A DNA stretch of 64,000 bases from Eunapius fragilis (GCA_963681505.1 OY811977.1:6402970-6466969), one strand, 5' to 3'; numbered from the stretch's first letter, positions 12,265 through 23,950 are shown. Notes: generated by a model from the letters alone, not told the origin. A program made the numbers and translations.

Positions 12265-12822
12265 GTAAGTTTTTAAATTTAATAATAGCATTCTTGCATT
12301 TATTAAATTAAAATAAAAAATAAAAATTATAAGTATTATATGGGGCAATTCATGTCATCTATAAATGGTTCACTATTAAATGACAATATCCCGGATTTGT
12401 ATGAAAATCCATATATTTTCGCAACTGTACAACCCGTTTTTCTCTAATAAAACCGATTTTGGGGCTCTTCTGAGCTATTAATAAATATAGCTGCGGGATT
12501 CCATACCAAATTTGACGAGCTTAAAAGTAAAATTCTAACTGGATGGGTTGGCGAACTTTGAGGTATGCACGGCAGCCAAAACAGCTGCTGCGACAAAGTG
12601 GCGTGCGTAAAAAAAATGTTGTGGGAACAGCATTTGAATGGAAGCGTTAAGTTTGCTGAAATATACAATAAAGGTTACAATAACAGAAGCCCAATTGGCT
12701 AGATATGTAATCGAGGCAGTGAAAAGGGAAGGGATCTCATTTTCCGGGCAGCAAAGTTGATCGACGCATGCTATTGAAATGCACGTGACATGCAGAGCAT
12801 ACAGAATCATTTAAATAGAAAT

Positions 12823-13230
12823 CGGTGTTACGAGGCTCTATACCTCATGGGGTTCAAAACCGCAAGATCTTCAAATAGGGGTGTTCAGATTTGGAGTGTA
12901 GGTAGAGGGACACTGTCCTTGTTGGAATTGTAAGTATCTTCGTTCGTTACTGAGATATATAGCTGTGCATGTGCACGGTTTCCTGCTCGATTCGCGCCAA
13001 TAATTTTATAATGCATTCAATGTTTAGAGACGGTGCCTAAATCATTGGCGCGAATCGAGCCGAAAACCGCGCACGCATCTTTGAACAGCCCTATCTCCGT
13101 AACATATGTAGTAAAAATTGCGACAAAACCACTCCTAATTTGAAGCGATTTGAACTCTCCTATTTGAATTTGAAGATGTGGTGATTTTGAACCCCGTGGG
13201 GTATCGATCTCGAAACCTCAGTACCCGTTA
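12823..13230. mobile_element. Foldback element of about 0.4 kb, copy 1
   Basis: The two halves are imperfect reverse complements around 13,030. Outer ends share CGAG..CTATACC and GGGGTTCAAAA; inner arms share CGATTCGCGCCAAT against ATTGGCGCGAATCG. It lies between the secreted-protein exon and the 66-codon ORF. It is a MITE-like foldback present in both duplication copies, so it predates the duplication. Confidence 0.75.
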
Positions 13231-13490
13231 GTGCAAGACACAAATAATATGTTGGAAATAGCAATATGAAGTTAATGGCATTAGCAGTTCTGAATATACA
13301 CGCAGAGTTTACATCAAATCCACAAATATTATGACCAAAATCTCATATAATAATCGGAACATTCCATATATAGACATGAACACAATAGTGCCACATGCAA
13401 GCAGGCATTGATTTATTGATGAGTGCATGCATCATGAAGACGTTATAGTCACGTGCCGTTGTCCCTTTCAAAGGTCGCTATTGTATCACA

Positions 13491-13691
13491 ATGAACAACA
13501 TGATGAACTGCCTCCCTAAGGATGAGTACTTGGACTTTCCCATTGAGCTACCAGTGATCGACCTCCTAGACGGCAGACATCATACCGCTGTGGTTCCGTT
13601 TGCCGTCACCGTTCCTGTAAATCACGCTGCTTGTTTCACCGTGGACCCAGAAAAATTGAAGATAAATAGATGCAGCTTAAATCGCCCGTAA
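13491..13691 (+). CDS. Conserved 66-codon ORF, possible terminal exon, copy 1
   Basis: A 66-codon frame opening MNNMMNCLPKDEYLDF, with a mixed composition and three cysteines, looks more protein-like than most ORFs here. An AG preceded by TTATAG at about 13,450 could be a splice acceptor, so it may be the last exon of the secreted-protein gene 1.2 kb upstream. However, the phase expected from that gene's donor does not select this frame. The nucleotide sequence is identical to copy 2 throughout, inside an unusually identical stretch of about 650 bp. No family recognised. Confidence 0.4.
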   Translation: MNNMMNCLPKDEYLDFPIELPVIDLLDGRHHTAVVPFAVTVPVNHAACFTVDPEKLKINRCSLNRP

Positions 13692-14440
13692 ACATTCACT
13701 CAAGAACATGCATTGCGCTGTGGTAGAAATGATTTTGTTAAATTTGTCTCCTTATAGTACTGATTGAAGGATTCATTTATTACGTCATTTGTTCACGGTC
13801 GTTTAATGCGCCCGCCATGTAACGCCAACGCGGAGCATGTCTATTTAAGACAAGGAAATAGAATTTTTCATAGAGAAATGGACTAGTATAAAGTGCATGG
13901 GAGGAAAAGCGTAAGGGACTATAACACAGGGGGGATAACCAGTCAAATCAATTTTGACATGTAAATAAAAACATAGAAATTTGACTGGAAAATTGAAACA
14001 GGCCTTTATTTAGCACACTCGCATTATAACAGTGCCACGTATCGCTGCTTCATGATCATACCATTGAAACGTGTTTCAAAAAGACGTACGCCCAGAAATT
14101 TCCCGCGTGCGCTTAGTAACGCAACATTGCAATTAAACAAAGTTGGAATGTACTCAACCCCTTCGAAAAACAACATGTGACAACAACAGCAGTGCAATTT
14201 TGCTCAAATACAACCAGTGCCCTATTTGCATTTGTTCCAACAAATGCCACGATCATAGTGTAAACAACTAGAACACTGCGTACTACGCGCGTAGAGACAG
14301 AAGCACTCCTCGCGGAACGTTGTGTACTCAGAGTGGTTAGGGTGAGAGGAGGGGTGATGGAATAGAGAGGAGGAATTACGGAGGGGGAGAGGGAAGAAGT
14401 ATAGATGTAAGGATACATGTATGTGACATGCAATATATCA
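13692..14440. other. No gene seen
   Basis: AT-rich intergenic sequence repeated in copy 2. The only structure noted is a short inverted repeat near 13,940-13,990, CCAGTCAAAT against ATTTGACTGG. Confidence 0.6.
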
Positions 14441-14718
14441 CAAGTAAAGAAAAACATTCTCTAACGAAAAAGTAAGTGAGATATAAGAATTGAAGGCAGG
14501 GTGGTGTATAAAGGAAGGGAACAAGGTTTTGGGAAAAGAAAGATGAGACAAAAAAGCACTTCTTTTTGGTTCTATTAAATTTAGACGTGCTAAATATAGG
14601 ATTCATGTCTCATCTTTCTTTTTCCAAAGCCTTGTTCCCTTCCGTTTATGTTCACCACCTTGCCTTCAATTCGTATATCCCACTATCCTTCTCGTTAGAA
14701 AATGTTCTTCTTTACTTG
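14441..14718. mobile_element. 278-bp palindromic hairpin MITE, copy 1
   Basis: Starts CAAGTAAAG and ends CTTTACTTG. The arms pair almost throughout, including TCTAACGA/TCGTTAGA, GAATTGAAGGCA and GGAAGGGAACAAGG, around a short loop with GTGCTAAATATAGG. Relatives lie at 28,739, 63,170 (opposite orientation), 63,594 (diverged) and 5,127 (half). It has no coding capacity; ORFs here are mirror-image by-products. Confidence 0.85.
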
Positions 14719-15044
14719 TTTCCTATATTCTTTGAGCTTCCGATGAGGCAAAATGTATCAGTGGTGCGAGCTTCTAATCGCTACGAACAGAATTCTGACA
14801 AGATACGAGCTGCATATGCCCGCTCTATTTCAGGATCTGCTTTGTAGCTGTCGCGAGCAGACGCCTGCTTTTGTTCATGATCAGCATTGTACCGAACCCT
14901 GGTGGACTATAACTCGTCGTCTCGATTTTGGAGATTTCCTCTCGTCGTTTAGCTCTCCACTTTTGTTGATGTGAAGGCATTCTTACGAAAACAACTTCGC
15001 TAGCCGAAAGTGTTGCCAAATAAAGTCCCACCTGTTCATAAACG

Positions 15045-15450
15045 TTGTACAGTTCTAATTATGCCAGAATGACATTGCCATGGGAAAGCTTTGATATAGA
15101 AATCATATTACGTAATGATTACGCATATCAATTTCTGATACCTGAAGATGCCTATTCAGGAGATTCTAAAGCGATTCGTAAAACCCTTCCTATCCCCGAG
15201 TTTTACTCTCCCGAGAAAAATTCGAAGACGACAAAGAAGAATTGGTCTGGCTACGAGAAAAAAAAATGCACGAGCTTTTTTGTATCTTTTTTGTATCCCC
15301 GAGTTTTACTCTCCCGAGAAGAATTCGAAGACGACAAAGAAGAATTGGTCTGGGTACGAGAAAAAAATGCACGAGCTTTTTTGTTCTCTTAAAATAAGCA
15401 ACAGTTTGAAGAGTGGAACAAAACACCGTCTTTGCCTTCTAGTTCGATAG
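15045..15450 (+). repeat. Dispersed repeat family fragment with an internal tandem duplication
   Basis: Homologous to 34,217-34,500 and, inverted, to 2,520-2,765. One frame reads acidic-basic text such as EEFEDDKEELVWV in both good copies, suggesting the C-terminal end of a decayed mobile-element protein. In this copy a segment of about 100 bp (from about 15,190) is directly duplicated (to about 15,384), shifting frames; copy 2 has one. Family not recognised. Confidence 0.55.
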
Positions 15451-15760
15451 CAACAAAGAGCTAAACTATTCGTTCTTGGTACGCGAGTTATACGCGGGTC
15501 CCTCCAACTACCACAACTCACGAAGTTCAACTTTCCGCCCCCCTTTCTCACCCCAGTCATATAGATTTCACCACAACCCTTGGGGTTTAATGGTATTCCC
15601 TGGTTGAACTCTACCCCCCCAGGGATATATAGGTCCCTTCCCTAACACCATAGGCCAATGGCAGTAATTTTATGAACCCTCTCAGGCGCTGATCAAGGAA
15701 TTTTGGAGGGGGGGTGGCTGGACCTGGCATTAATAAAACGGGGTGGGTGCAGGAGGGGGA

Positions 15761-15764
<4 letters not shown>

Positions 15765-15807
<43 letters not shown>
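15765..15807 (+). repeat. 43-base C homopolymer
   Basis: Continuous C run followed by a CGCGCG patch, inside the hAT-like element. Confidence 0.9.
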
Positions 15808-15808
<1 letters not shown>

Positions 15809-17214
15809 CGCGCGAAGCGCGGAAATGTTTAACTGAAGGTATAGATATCTTACGCATGAAAACGATAGCAAATCCGACCAGGACGCATGACTTCCATCAA
15901 TAGCCACACCATCACCGGCACCTCTGGGCTACTTCCTTTTTCGCCGCCACTCATGTCGTTCGAGGCTGACATCATACGAGTGCGTTCAAATAATGATTAT
16001 GCTTATGTTTGAGCGGAGATACGACTGATCACGGACAGGTGAGAATGGATTATTAACAACCATAATTGTAAATTGCCCTCATCTTATCAGATTCGTGATT
16101 GTTGTACGCATTTTATTGGAGTTATATGACTAGATCTGTCAGTTATAGCTGAGTATTGTAACTTTCTCATGCAATAAAAAGATACAACTCTATTCCTTAT
16201 ATTGATTACTTGTTAAATCATACACTCGTAAACATATGTAATACCATATAGTTACTATCATTTAAGGTGATCTTGGAATGCTATGCTAAGGAATAGGATT
16301 GCCCTGGCATTTGCCCTAACAAGGGTCAGGTTCAGCCTCCCATTTAGAGCTGCAATGGCTATGCACTTGGGCAGTTCTGTCTTGTGGTTAGCTTCTGTAC
16401 CCCAGGAGTCATATGTCTCCACTGCAAGTGGGATAGACAGCCAACCAAGTTCAACACATTTGGCATCATTGGACCTATGCTTGCGTACCTCGGTGGCAAA
16501 GGCTCCAGACCCTGCATGCTATCACACTCGCTTCAGGTAAATTGTTATAGAAACTAGCGATGATGTGCTCAGCATCCAATTTACTGCAAGAACATCAGCT
16601 GGTCATTTGCTGTGCTCATGAAGTCCATATCCACTCCCCACCTCTACCTGAACACCAACACAAGCTCTGCAGTATGACTCCATAAAAACATCCAAAGCCT
16701 GTTTAGGCAGGTGACCACGTGCCCAGGGACAACTATAGCATGGTGAGAAAAACTCATGCCTAGCCACCACTGTATGGCTATTCGAAACTCTAAAGGGTCC
16801 AATTGTAAGTTAAGCCATACAACAATTTCACATATACAAAATCTCATCATCTTCATGCATTGTCCAACTTCATGTCCCCAAAACAGAAGTTGCATTGCCC
16901 ATAGGACAGCAACTAGTCCAGATTTAGTGAATAATCACGACTTTCATATGATGTTTTTATGTAAATGATTGACATATTTGGTAACTTAGTATTATCATGC
17001 AGTTTAAAGATGTGCACTGGCAACTATATGCTTACATTGATTTTTCTTTTGTGCTATGCACTAGTCACAATTATTATGCATGTATCAAAATAAGCATCTG
17101 ATCACACAAAAAAAAACAAAGCCTTTTTTCACCCCTAAATGGAAGCTGTTGAACAGAAATGCTTTTAGCCCTCAAACAGAAATTGCTGATAGTTCTCAAT
17201 CAGTATTTTAGGAA

Positions 17215-17261
17215 GGGGGGGGGTTGGGGGGGGGGTTGGGGGGGGGGGGGGGGGGGGGGGG
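17215..17261 (+). repeat. G-rich tract interrupted by TT
   Basis: Three G runs separated by TT, 30 bases from the right end of the hAT-like element. Strong G-quadruplex potential. Confidence 0.9.
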
Positions 17262-17293
17262 TTGGCTAGCCACTCTCTCTGGATCAGTCCCTG

Positions 17294-18780
17294 AGCCTCT
17301 ATACCGACAACGTTGCCAAAGACCTCAAGGATGTATCGGGTTATCATGTCAGGTCAACGAAAGTTGCCTCCCCACTCCTATTTAACTTGTCATCTAAAGG
17401 ACTATATGTGCATAACGAAAAGCAACGTACGCATAGGCGTAGGCCCAGTTAGACCTAGCTAACAGACATATGTCAAGCTTTCGGCAGTTGTCATATATAA
17501 TTTAGTTGACCACTGTACGTACCAGAACCTGAATGCGGGAGAGAAACGTACTAGCTAGAACTATACAAATTCGCCTTCTTACACAGTCATGGAGCCAACT
17601 AATTATAAGGTATTATTAAAGCTCCCTTCTGTAGGGCACTCTCAGCCTGTGACTAGTTGGGAGTAGTCCGACTAGCCTGTTGCATGCTGTCTCGATCTCC
17701 CGCGCCGGCGCCAAAACAACGTCATAGGATTAATTATTTTGCATGGACGGCACTCATACCGCGCCGGTGATACCATAAACCACTAAGAGCCGGCGGAATA
17801 AATTCGACCCAGGCAAAAGATGAGGTCCCGTCCAGGGAATGGTGTGCAGTTTGAGGGCGGGCCACCCTCCCGCACGAAGCATAGATGCTTTTGAAGAAGC
17901 GATACGAAACTAACTTCAGAGAAGCTAAGCATTACTATTTTGCTAAAATCTACCCAGCCAAATGCCTGAGTTGCCTGACGGGTTCCGCCGGCATGCCATA
18001 TTGTCACAATGTCATCTAAATGTAATGTAGCCATCATCGTTTTCTTAGGATATGTTTATTGCCGCAGGTCGTGCATACTTACACGCCCGATGAGGACATG
18101 TACCTCTTTGTCTGTCAGAATGATACTAACACTAGGAGTCGTTTGAAAAAGTGACAAGACCCGCCCATACATTAACACTGCCTACGGTATATAGCCATTA
18201 TATATATACACAGCACCGGTCCGGGTACGTGATGACAAGCTAACGTCATACCGTTCCCAAACGCTCTTGATTGAGTTGATAAAATCTCAGAGGAAGGCCG
18301 AAAGTTTGGAAAAATCCCCCCCCCCTCCCCCACCCCAAAATGAAATAGGTCATATCTTATGAATGTGCCGTTACTATAGGATGCCTACATACTTGTACAG
18401 CTGCTATAAAGTGTGGAACATAACCATTAGATATCAGTTATATAAGCCATACATCCTTCCTATTCAGCGGTGTGAGCACGAGTAAACGTAACGTAATTTC
18501 TTGTGCGCGTGAGCGTCAATTTCTTGACATGGGCCTAATACGGGTGATCCTTGCTTATACACGAACAGTGAAGTTTTTAATGCTTGTATATCCATTTTTT
18601 ATTCTGTCTTTTCAGTTTGAAATAGCTTCTTTGGGGTATATAACTTATGAGGTTAGTCTATACGAGAACCAATAGTTAAAGAGGCTGTCCCCCAATCAGG
18701 TGGTTCAGGATTGATACGCATTCGAGGTATTTGGACTCCTCAGGTGGAAGCGTTGTTAGAATTAAATAGTCATTGACACA
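17294..18780. other. Duplicated stretch without a recognisable gene, copy 1
   Basis: The sequence repeats at 34,764-36,230. A minus ORF (17,783-18,037) and a plus ORF (18,472-18,675, 67 codons) stay open in both copies, but neither shows a domain, a signal peptide or a clear splice context. A C-rich run lies near 18,317. Confidence 0.5.
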
Positions 18781-18829
18781 GACGCATTATCACACCTCCA
18801 CTGAACACCAAAAATCAACTCTGAAATCA

Positions 18830-19245
18830 GAAACTCTCAAAAAGAAGAAGCTATACAAAAGGCTGTGGAAGATAGGTTAGGAACATTTACTCCTGTTGTG
18901 ACATCAGTTGATGGAATTCTCCACAGAGTGGCAAAACATTTTCTGATACATGCAGCCACCACCACTGGGAAAATTATGCAGATGTATAGCAAGTGATTTC
19001 ATATTACATCAGTGCTGCACATGTGCATGCCAGACAGAATGGCTCCATTAAACACTGTCAATCGGAAACTAGCTCACAATTTTCTGATTGCAGCTTTTTT
19101 CATGTACCTGATATCAGTGGATGGAAATTGCCTGAGAGTGGCAAAACATTTTCTGAAGCATGTAGCCACCGCCGTGGGAAAAATCATGCAGGTGTCTTAG
19201 CAGGTGATTCAGCCAAACAATTAACCCAGTGCTTTCATATGTGAT
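18830..19245 (+). pseudogene. Decayed reverse-transcriptase C-terminal fragment with internal duplication, copy 1
   Basis: One frame reads EDRLGTFTPVVTSVDG followed by a RVAKHFL block. This resembles the FTP..SVDG segment near the C-terminus of LINE-type polyproteins common in sponges and corals (recalled from memory). A second block at about 19,105-19,205 repeats VDG..RVAKHFL..GKIMQ, so the fragment is internally duplicated. Stops and frameshifts interrupt both. It sits in the segmental duplication and recurs at about 36,290-36,700. Confidence 0.4.
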
Positions 19246-20676
19246 GCATAGCACCACAGAAGGATAGTCCCACAGATACTATTCCATGGAAAACTTCATT
19301 AAGATTTCCAAGTCACTTTTTGTAGCTCATAGCTGTCTCCTAAATGGCATTTTGGCATCCAAAGAACGAATCACGTAGCCCATACAGTGGTATACTGGCC
19401 TGGAAGTGGCAGCTCTCAGTACCAAGTCAGAAGTTCTTTGTATAGAAAAGACGTTGTACTGTTAGTACTAATGCAGCACTACAGGAATTCCTCATGCAGT
19501 ACTGAAAGACACCTCTTACAGAATGACATTCACCCTGTGATATAAAGAAGGGGCACAAGATAAGATGCACGATCAATATTCTATACTATCTTCACCATTC
19601 CACAATTCCAGTTGCGTAAGGGATGCCAACATGTTGAATAGGTGCCCCAAAAATTCAAAGCATGATTTCTTTATTATGTCCTAAACTGTAGTCCAATGAG
19701 AGAGAAGGGCCAGGATGGGTCCCTGCTGTCGTCTCAAAAGTTTTTGGCTCTCATCCATTTGATGTTTGCCTATTTACTAAAGGAGTCACATGAATGTGAC
19801 CATAACATACTAAGTTGTGCTGTTAAAATTATAAAATAATGTGGCTTTAGTTTGTGTTGTTAGAAGTTCTTCGAACCACGCAGACAAATGGCCACATTTA
19901 AAAATAATCTAAGTGTATATGGATTGTGGGCAACATATTGGTTTGAACCACAAACAACATATTTTTAAACTAAATGCTATGACTGATTTTATAAATAGGG
20001 ATGAAATATTGGTTGGGTCTTTACACTAGCTACATTTGAAACCAATGGTTAAAAGAGGTTCCACAAGCCAAATTACTGAATTGCAGTGTGGATCCTATAC
20101 GAATCACCTGCTGAATTAAGCAGTACATTCATATAACTGTAAGAATTCTGAAAATACAGCGGTTAATTTCACGCGAATTATCCCAATCATAGATGTGAAT
20201 GATTTACTATTGAAAAATAGGACGCCAAGCAAGGTAACCAAAAACAATCCAACATTACGACACTTCACCTGCGTAACATGTAAGTAATTATAAAGACGTC
20301 AACCACAGTCTGCAAAACAAAGAAACTTAGCTGACTGTGCCTGGCAGGAACAGTAACAAGAATCCAACTAATATTTTATCATTTTTGATTTAGACCTTAT
20401 AGAATGCGGTAAGGAGGCTGTACAGAAATAAGATATCGTAAGAATGTTCTTTCCAAAGGCACACAAAGTATTGTGCAAATTATAAATTTGAAAAAATTAA
20501 ATTGCGACCCGCACTCGTAATGCATATACATGCATGCACCTCCGGATCCCATCACCATTTAATAACTTTCGGTATAGATATACCCATATATAGATAGCTA
20601 TTTTTAAAAACGGCAGTCAGCAAAAAAATTGGACTAAGATAAGCTACTATAGCTACGTATAATGTCCACTCTTGTT

Positions 20677-20920
20677 CTACCGAACGCCTGTATTTTCATG
20701 GACGGTATAAGCTCCCAATTTGCACGTCAGTACGGATCCTGATACTCTTTCGCCAACGTCGATGGCCAGGCTCCCATTACCTGCTCTAGACTTAGTCGCT
20801 CTGCAATACGTGTTCTTTCCGAAACCCATTTGCGCTTGACGTTGAACACATCTCCTGTGGCATACTTCATTTGCATGGAAAGTTACTTTGACTGCACTGC
20901 CATTGCTGGACGCGACGTTC
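20677..20920 (-). pseudogene. Isolated last exon of the second secreted family, copy 1
   Basis: Minus-strand relative of the last exon of the genes at 44,874 and 50,369, recognisable by KYATGD, the QMGF region, a conserved cysteine and the SGSVL..C segment. Compared with copy 2 (38,119-38,362) it has lost one base in the codons after the KYATGDVF block, breaking the frame. No neighbouring exons of the gene are visible, so the exon travelled alone and is not expressed as this protein. Confidence 0.7.
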
Positions 20921-21039
20921 TAAATACATCAAAAAGAGAACGAATTAGTAAGGCGCTGCTGTTTAGTTTAGGTTAGGGCATCGTTTAAGTTAATGCAAAT
21001 GCGCGCGCCCATGGGCGCCCCGTGTTTTTCAAACCACAA

Positions 21040-21279
21040 TGTAATTTGTAACAAGCACCACAACAATGAATATTTAAACACTTGAAATACATAATCGAAG
21101 GATACACCAAGTCTAGGATGATGATATAGCTGTAAGGGATTCAATAACTTCTAGCTAGTTCGTTCAGTTGTCTGCGGGCTCCACTCGTGCACCGAACCGT
21201 TCGTAAGAGCTCAAAGGAATATTCAACAACAAATACTGCGCATGCGCACGTAATATGACGTAATACAGTTCATGCAACA
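21040..21279 (-). mobile_element. Probable BEL/Pao LTR, copy 1
   Basis: On the minus strand a polypurine tract (GGTCAACGGGGGGAG, 21,280-21,294) lies directly after the pol stop and is followed by TGTTGCATG, a typical LTR start. The distal end is approximate because no second LTR is present for comparison. Confidence 0.5.
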
Positions 21280-21309
21280 CTCCCCCCGTTGACCAGTCAA
21301 TGGTCAACG

Positions 21310-21985
21310 TTAGTCCTCGAATGCAAGGGTCCAGAGTATTCGCTGTTCCTCTCCCCTTTTGGCTGCGGAGCGTTGAGGGCGTGGCTGACTTCTGGGCTGG
21401 GCCATTGGTTCTGAATCATCCTGTCCAGCCATCCTTTGTTCACTGGATTCATTCTCAGTGACATGTATCTCCATTAGGTACAGTAACTGTACAGGTCTAT
21501 TGATCAAAGCACTCTTGCCTTTCTTGTTGATGACTCGTACAGTAGCTCCTCTGGTCTCCCCGTCTTGTCCAACAATTAGTTTCTGCACACAACCAAGTTT
21601 CCAGAAGCTCTGTGGGAGGCTCTCATCATGTACAATCGCCACATCCCCTATAGCAATCTGGGGTGTTTGCTTTGACTTGCCCAGCAGATGACGATGGCTT
21701 TCCCTTAGCTCAACCAAATACTCACTTTGCCACCTCATCCAATAATGGTTCAGCAGGTTGTTCAGGTACTTCATACGCCGAGTCAGATGAGAGTCCTCTA
21801 TGGTGAAATCCTCCACACCAGTGTCAACAGAGTATCCCAAGTGGTCTGGGAGATTGAGCACTCGGCGGCCAATCATTAAGTGCGACGGAGTCAGGGGCTC
21901 TTCAAGATCATCCATTGACACATAGCTCAAGGGGCGAGAATTGATGATTGACTCGATCTCTACAACAGTTTCATGTGATAATCTG
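21310..21985 (-). pseudogene. BEL/Pao retrotransposon pol C-terminus (integrase end), copy 1
   Basis: Minus-strand frame starting in EIESIINSRPLSYVS, then LTPSHLMIGR, a long charged middle, IAIGDVAIVHDE and a WKLG segment. This order is characteristic of the C-terminal part of BEL/Pao integrases, including the small domain often annotated DUF5641. The frame is open for about 220 residues to a stop just before a polypurine tract and LTR. Everything upstream (protease, reverse transcriptase, RNase H, integrase core) is replaced by a satellite array at about 21,986, so this is a 5'-truncated, inactive fragment. Confidence 0.85.
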
Positions 21986-23555
21986 TGATAAATGCTTTTT
22001 TATACTGCCTAAACCTAAACGACAGCGTTGGTACTCCCGCCCTGTTCATGTTGAGGCGGTAATTGCAAGCATCACTTACATTTGATGCGTGAGAAATTGC
22101 GTTGTGACTTTAGCTCTTATCAGTGCTTGTCCAACCTATTCGATCCTATACTGCTCTAAATACTTAAACGGTACAGCTGTCGACCACCCCGGCCCCCGCT
22201 GACCACGTTTATGCTAAGGCACTACACTTTACACTTGCAACAACAAAAAACAAAGGCCTAGGAAATTTCGCTGTGGTTTTTTTTGTAAGCAGTGCTTATC
22301 CATGATCCAACCTATATACTGCCTAAACTAAACGGTTGTGGTCGACCAGCCCCACCCTAGCTGTTTTTATTTTAAGGCACCACTTACTTAAATGCAGGCG
22401 ATATGGCTTTCGATGTTAGGAGTGCTTATTCAACCTATTCGACTTTGCACGTACTGCCTAAACCATAATGTTGCCCCGCCCTGTTTAAGTTAAGGCATGC
22501 AATATCTGAAAAAAAAAAAAACACGTACTTTAATGCAGAAGTAATTACCCTGTGGCTATATCTATACTGCTTGTCCAATTAACCTATTCGATCCTATACT
22601 GCTCTTCTTACATGCCTAAACTTAAACCGTACAGCGGTCGACAACCCTCGCGCCCTGTTTATGTGAGGGCACTATACTTGCAACAAAAAAAAACAAAGGT
22701 CTTATTTTATTCGGGAGAAATTGCCCTGTGGCTTTTGTTTTAAGCAGTGCTTATGTATGATACAACCTATTTTACTGCATAAACAAAAACGGTTGCGGTC
22801 GACCAGCCCCACCCTATAGCTGTTTATACTGCCAATATGCAGGTGATGTGGTTTTCATTATTAGGAGTGCTTATGGCTTTTGTTGTACCATGATCCAACG
22901 TATATTATACTGCCTAAACTAAAATAGTTGCAGTCGACCAGCCCCACCTAGCTGTTTATAGTAAGGCAGTACTGCAAATAGTACTTACTTTAATGCAGGT
23001 GATGTGGCTTTCGTTGTTAGGAGTGCTTTTTCAACCTATTAGACCCTGTACTGAAACCTAAACGGTGCCCCCGTCCTGTTTATGCTAAGGCATGCACTAT
23101 ACAAAAAACAAAGGCCTTGATTTATTGCGGGAGAAGTTGCGCTGTGCCTTTTATTATAAGCAGTGCTTGTCCTTATATTACTGCCTATACAAATAAACTA
23201 AAACGGTTGCGGTCGACTAGCCCCACACAAGCTGTTTATTAAGGCAGCACTGCAAACAACACTTACTTTTATGCAGGTGATGTGGCTTTAATTCGTTATT
23301 AGGATTGCTTATTCAACCTATTAAACCCTGTACTGCCTAAACCCAAACGGTGCCTCCGCCCTGTTTATGTTAATGCAGGCGATGTGGCTTTGAGGGCTTA
23401 TCCAATCTATTCGACCCTGTACTGCTCTACATACTTAAACGATACAGCGGTCGACCACCCTCGCCGTGTTTATGTTAAGGCACTATGCTTGCAACGACAA
23501 AAAACAAAGGTCTTGTTTCATACAGGACATATTGAGCTGTGGCTTTTGTTTGTGG
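21986..23555 (+). repeat. Higher-order satellite array, forward orientation
   Basis: Three related monomers of about 150 bp alternate. One carries GGTCGACCAGCCCCACC, one GGTGCCCCCGCCCTG, and one GTACAGCGGTCGACAACCC. All share ACTGCCTAAAC, TTTATGTTAAGGCA and CAACCTATTCGA-type blocks. The first type recurs at about 22,341, 22,797, 22,934 and 23,209, giving a full three-monomer period of about 460 bp with some units lost. No ORF of note. Confidence 0.85.
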
Positions 23556-23950
23556 TTTTATAGGTTGAATAAGTACTCCTAGCAACGAATTAAAGCCACA
23601 TCGCCTGCATTAAAGTAAGTATTATTTCCAGTACTGTCTTAATAAAAACAACTAGGGTGGGGCTAGTCGACCGCAACCATTAGAGTAATATAGGTTGGAT
23701 CATGGATAAGCACTGCTTACAATAAAGGCCACAGCGCAATTTCACCCATATAAAACAAGACCTAGATAAGTTTTTTTTTTTTTTGCATGCAAGTATATGA
23801 TGCCTTAGCACAGCAGTTGCATGTCGACCTCGTTTAAGTTTAGGCAGTAAGTAGAGCAGTGTACGATCGAATAGGTTAATTGGACAAGCACTCATAAGAA
23901 CTATAGATATAGCCACTGGTCAAAGTATTACTAAGTGTTTTTTTTTTTTT
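23556..23950 (-). repeat. Higher-order satellite array, reverse orientation
   Basis: The satellite switches strand at about 23,556: the monomers appear in reverse complement (GTGGGGCTAGTCGACCGC near 23,657) up to the start of segmental copy 2. The array as a whole is therefore an inverted repeat. Confidence 0.8.

Larger units (their letters stand above)
15683..17293. mobile_element. 1.6 kb hAT-like DNA transposon inserted in copy 1
   Basis: Segmental copy 2 reads straight through (34,751-34,770), defining the insertion. The ends are inverted repeats: CAGGCGCTGATCAAGG on the left and, in reverse complement, CAGGGACTGATCCAGA on the right. The left flank AACCCTCT matches the right flank AGCCTCT with one substitution and one missing base, consistent with the 8-bp target duplication of hAT elements. 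Inside are a 43-base C run and a G/T-rich tract near the opposite ends, and no recognisable transposase, so it is probably non-autonomous. Confidence 0.75.
9577..21650. repeat. Segmental duplication, copy 1
   Basis: The order of sequence here is repeated at 23,951-39,075 at high identity, estimated by eye in the mid-90s percent. Copy 1 carries an extra 106-bp segment near 11,250-11,355, a tandem duplication at 15.19-15.38 kb and a 1.6 kb hAT-like insertion; copy 2 lacks all three. Copy 2 has its own 4.9 kb insertion. The left boundary falls inside a probable transposon, and the right boundary inside a BEL/Pao fragment next to a satellite array. Confidence 0.92.

Noticed and set aside
15611-15907. 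ORFs with poly-Gly or poly-Pro stretches
   Set aside because: They are translations of the 43-base C run inside the hAT-like element.
19100-19205. Possible OTU-protease motif (VDGNCL)
   Set aside because: The block is an internal duplicate of the SVDG segment of a decayed reverse-transcriptase C-terminus; no other OTU residues follow.
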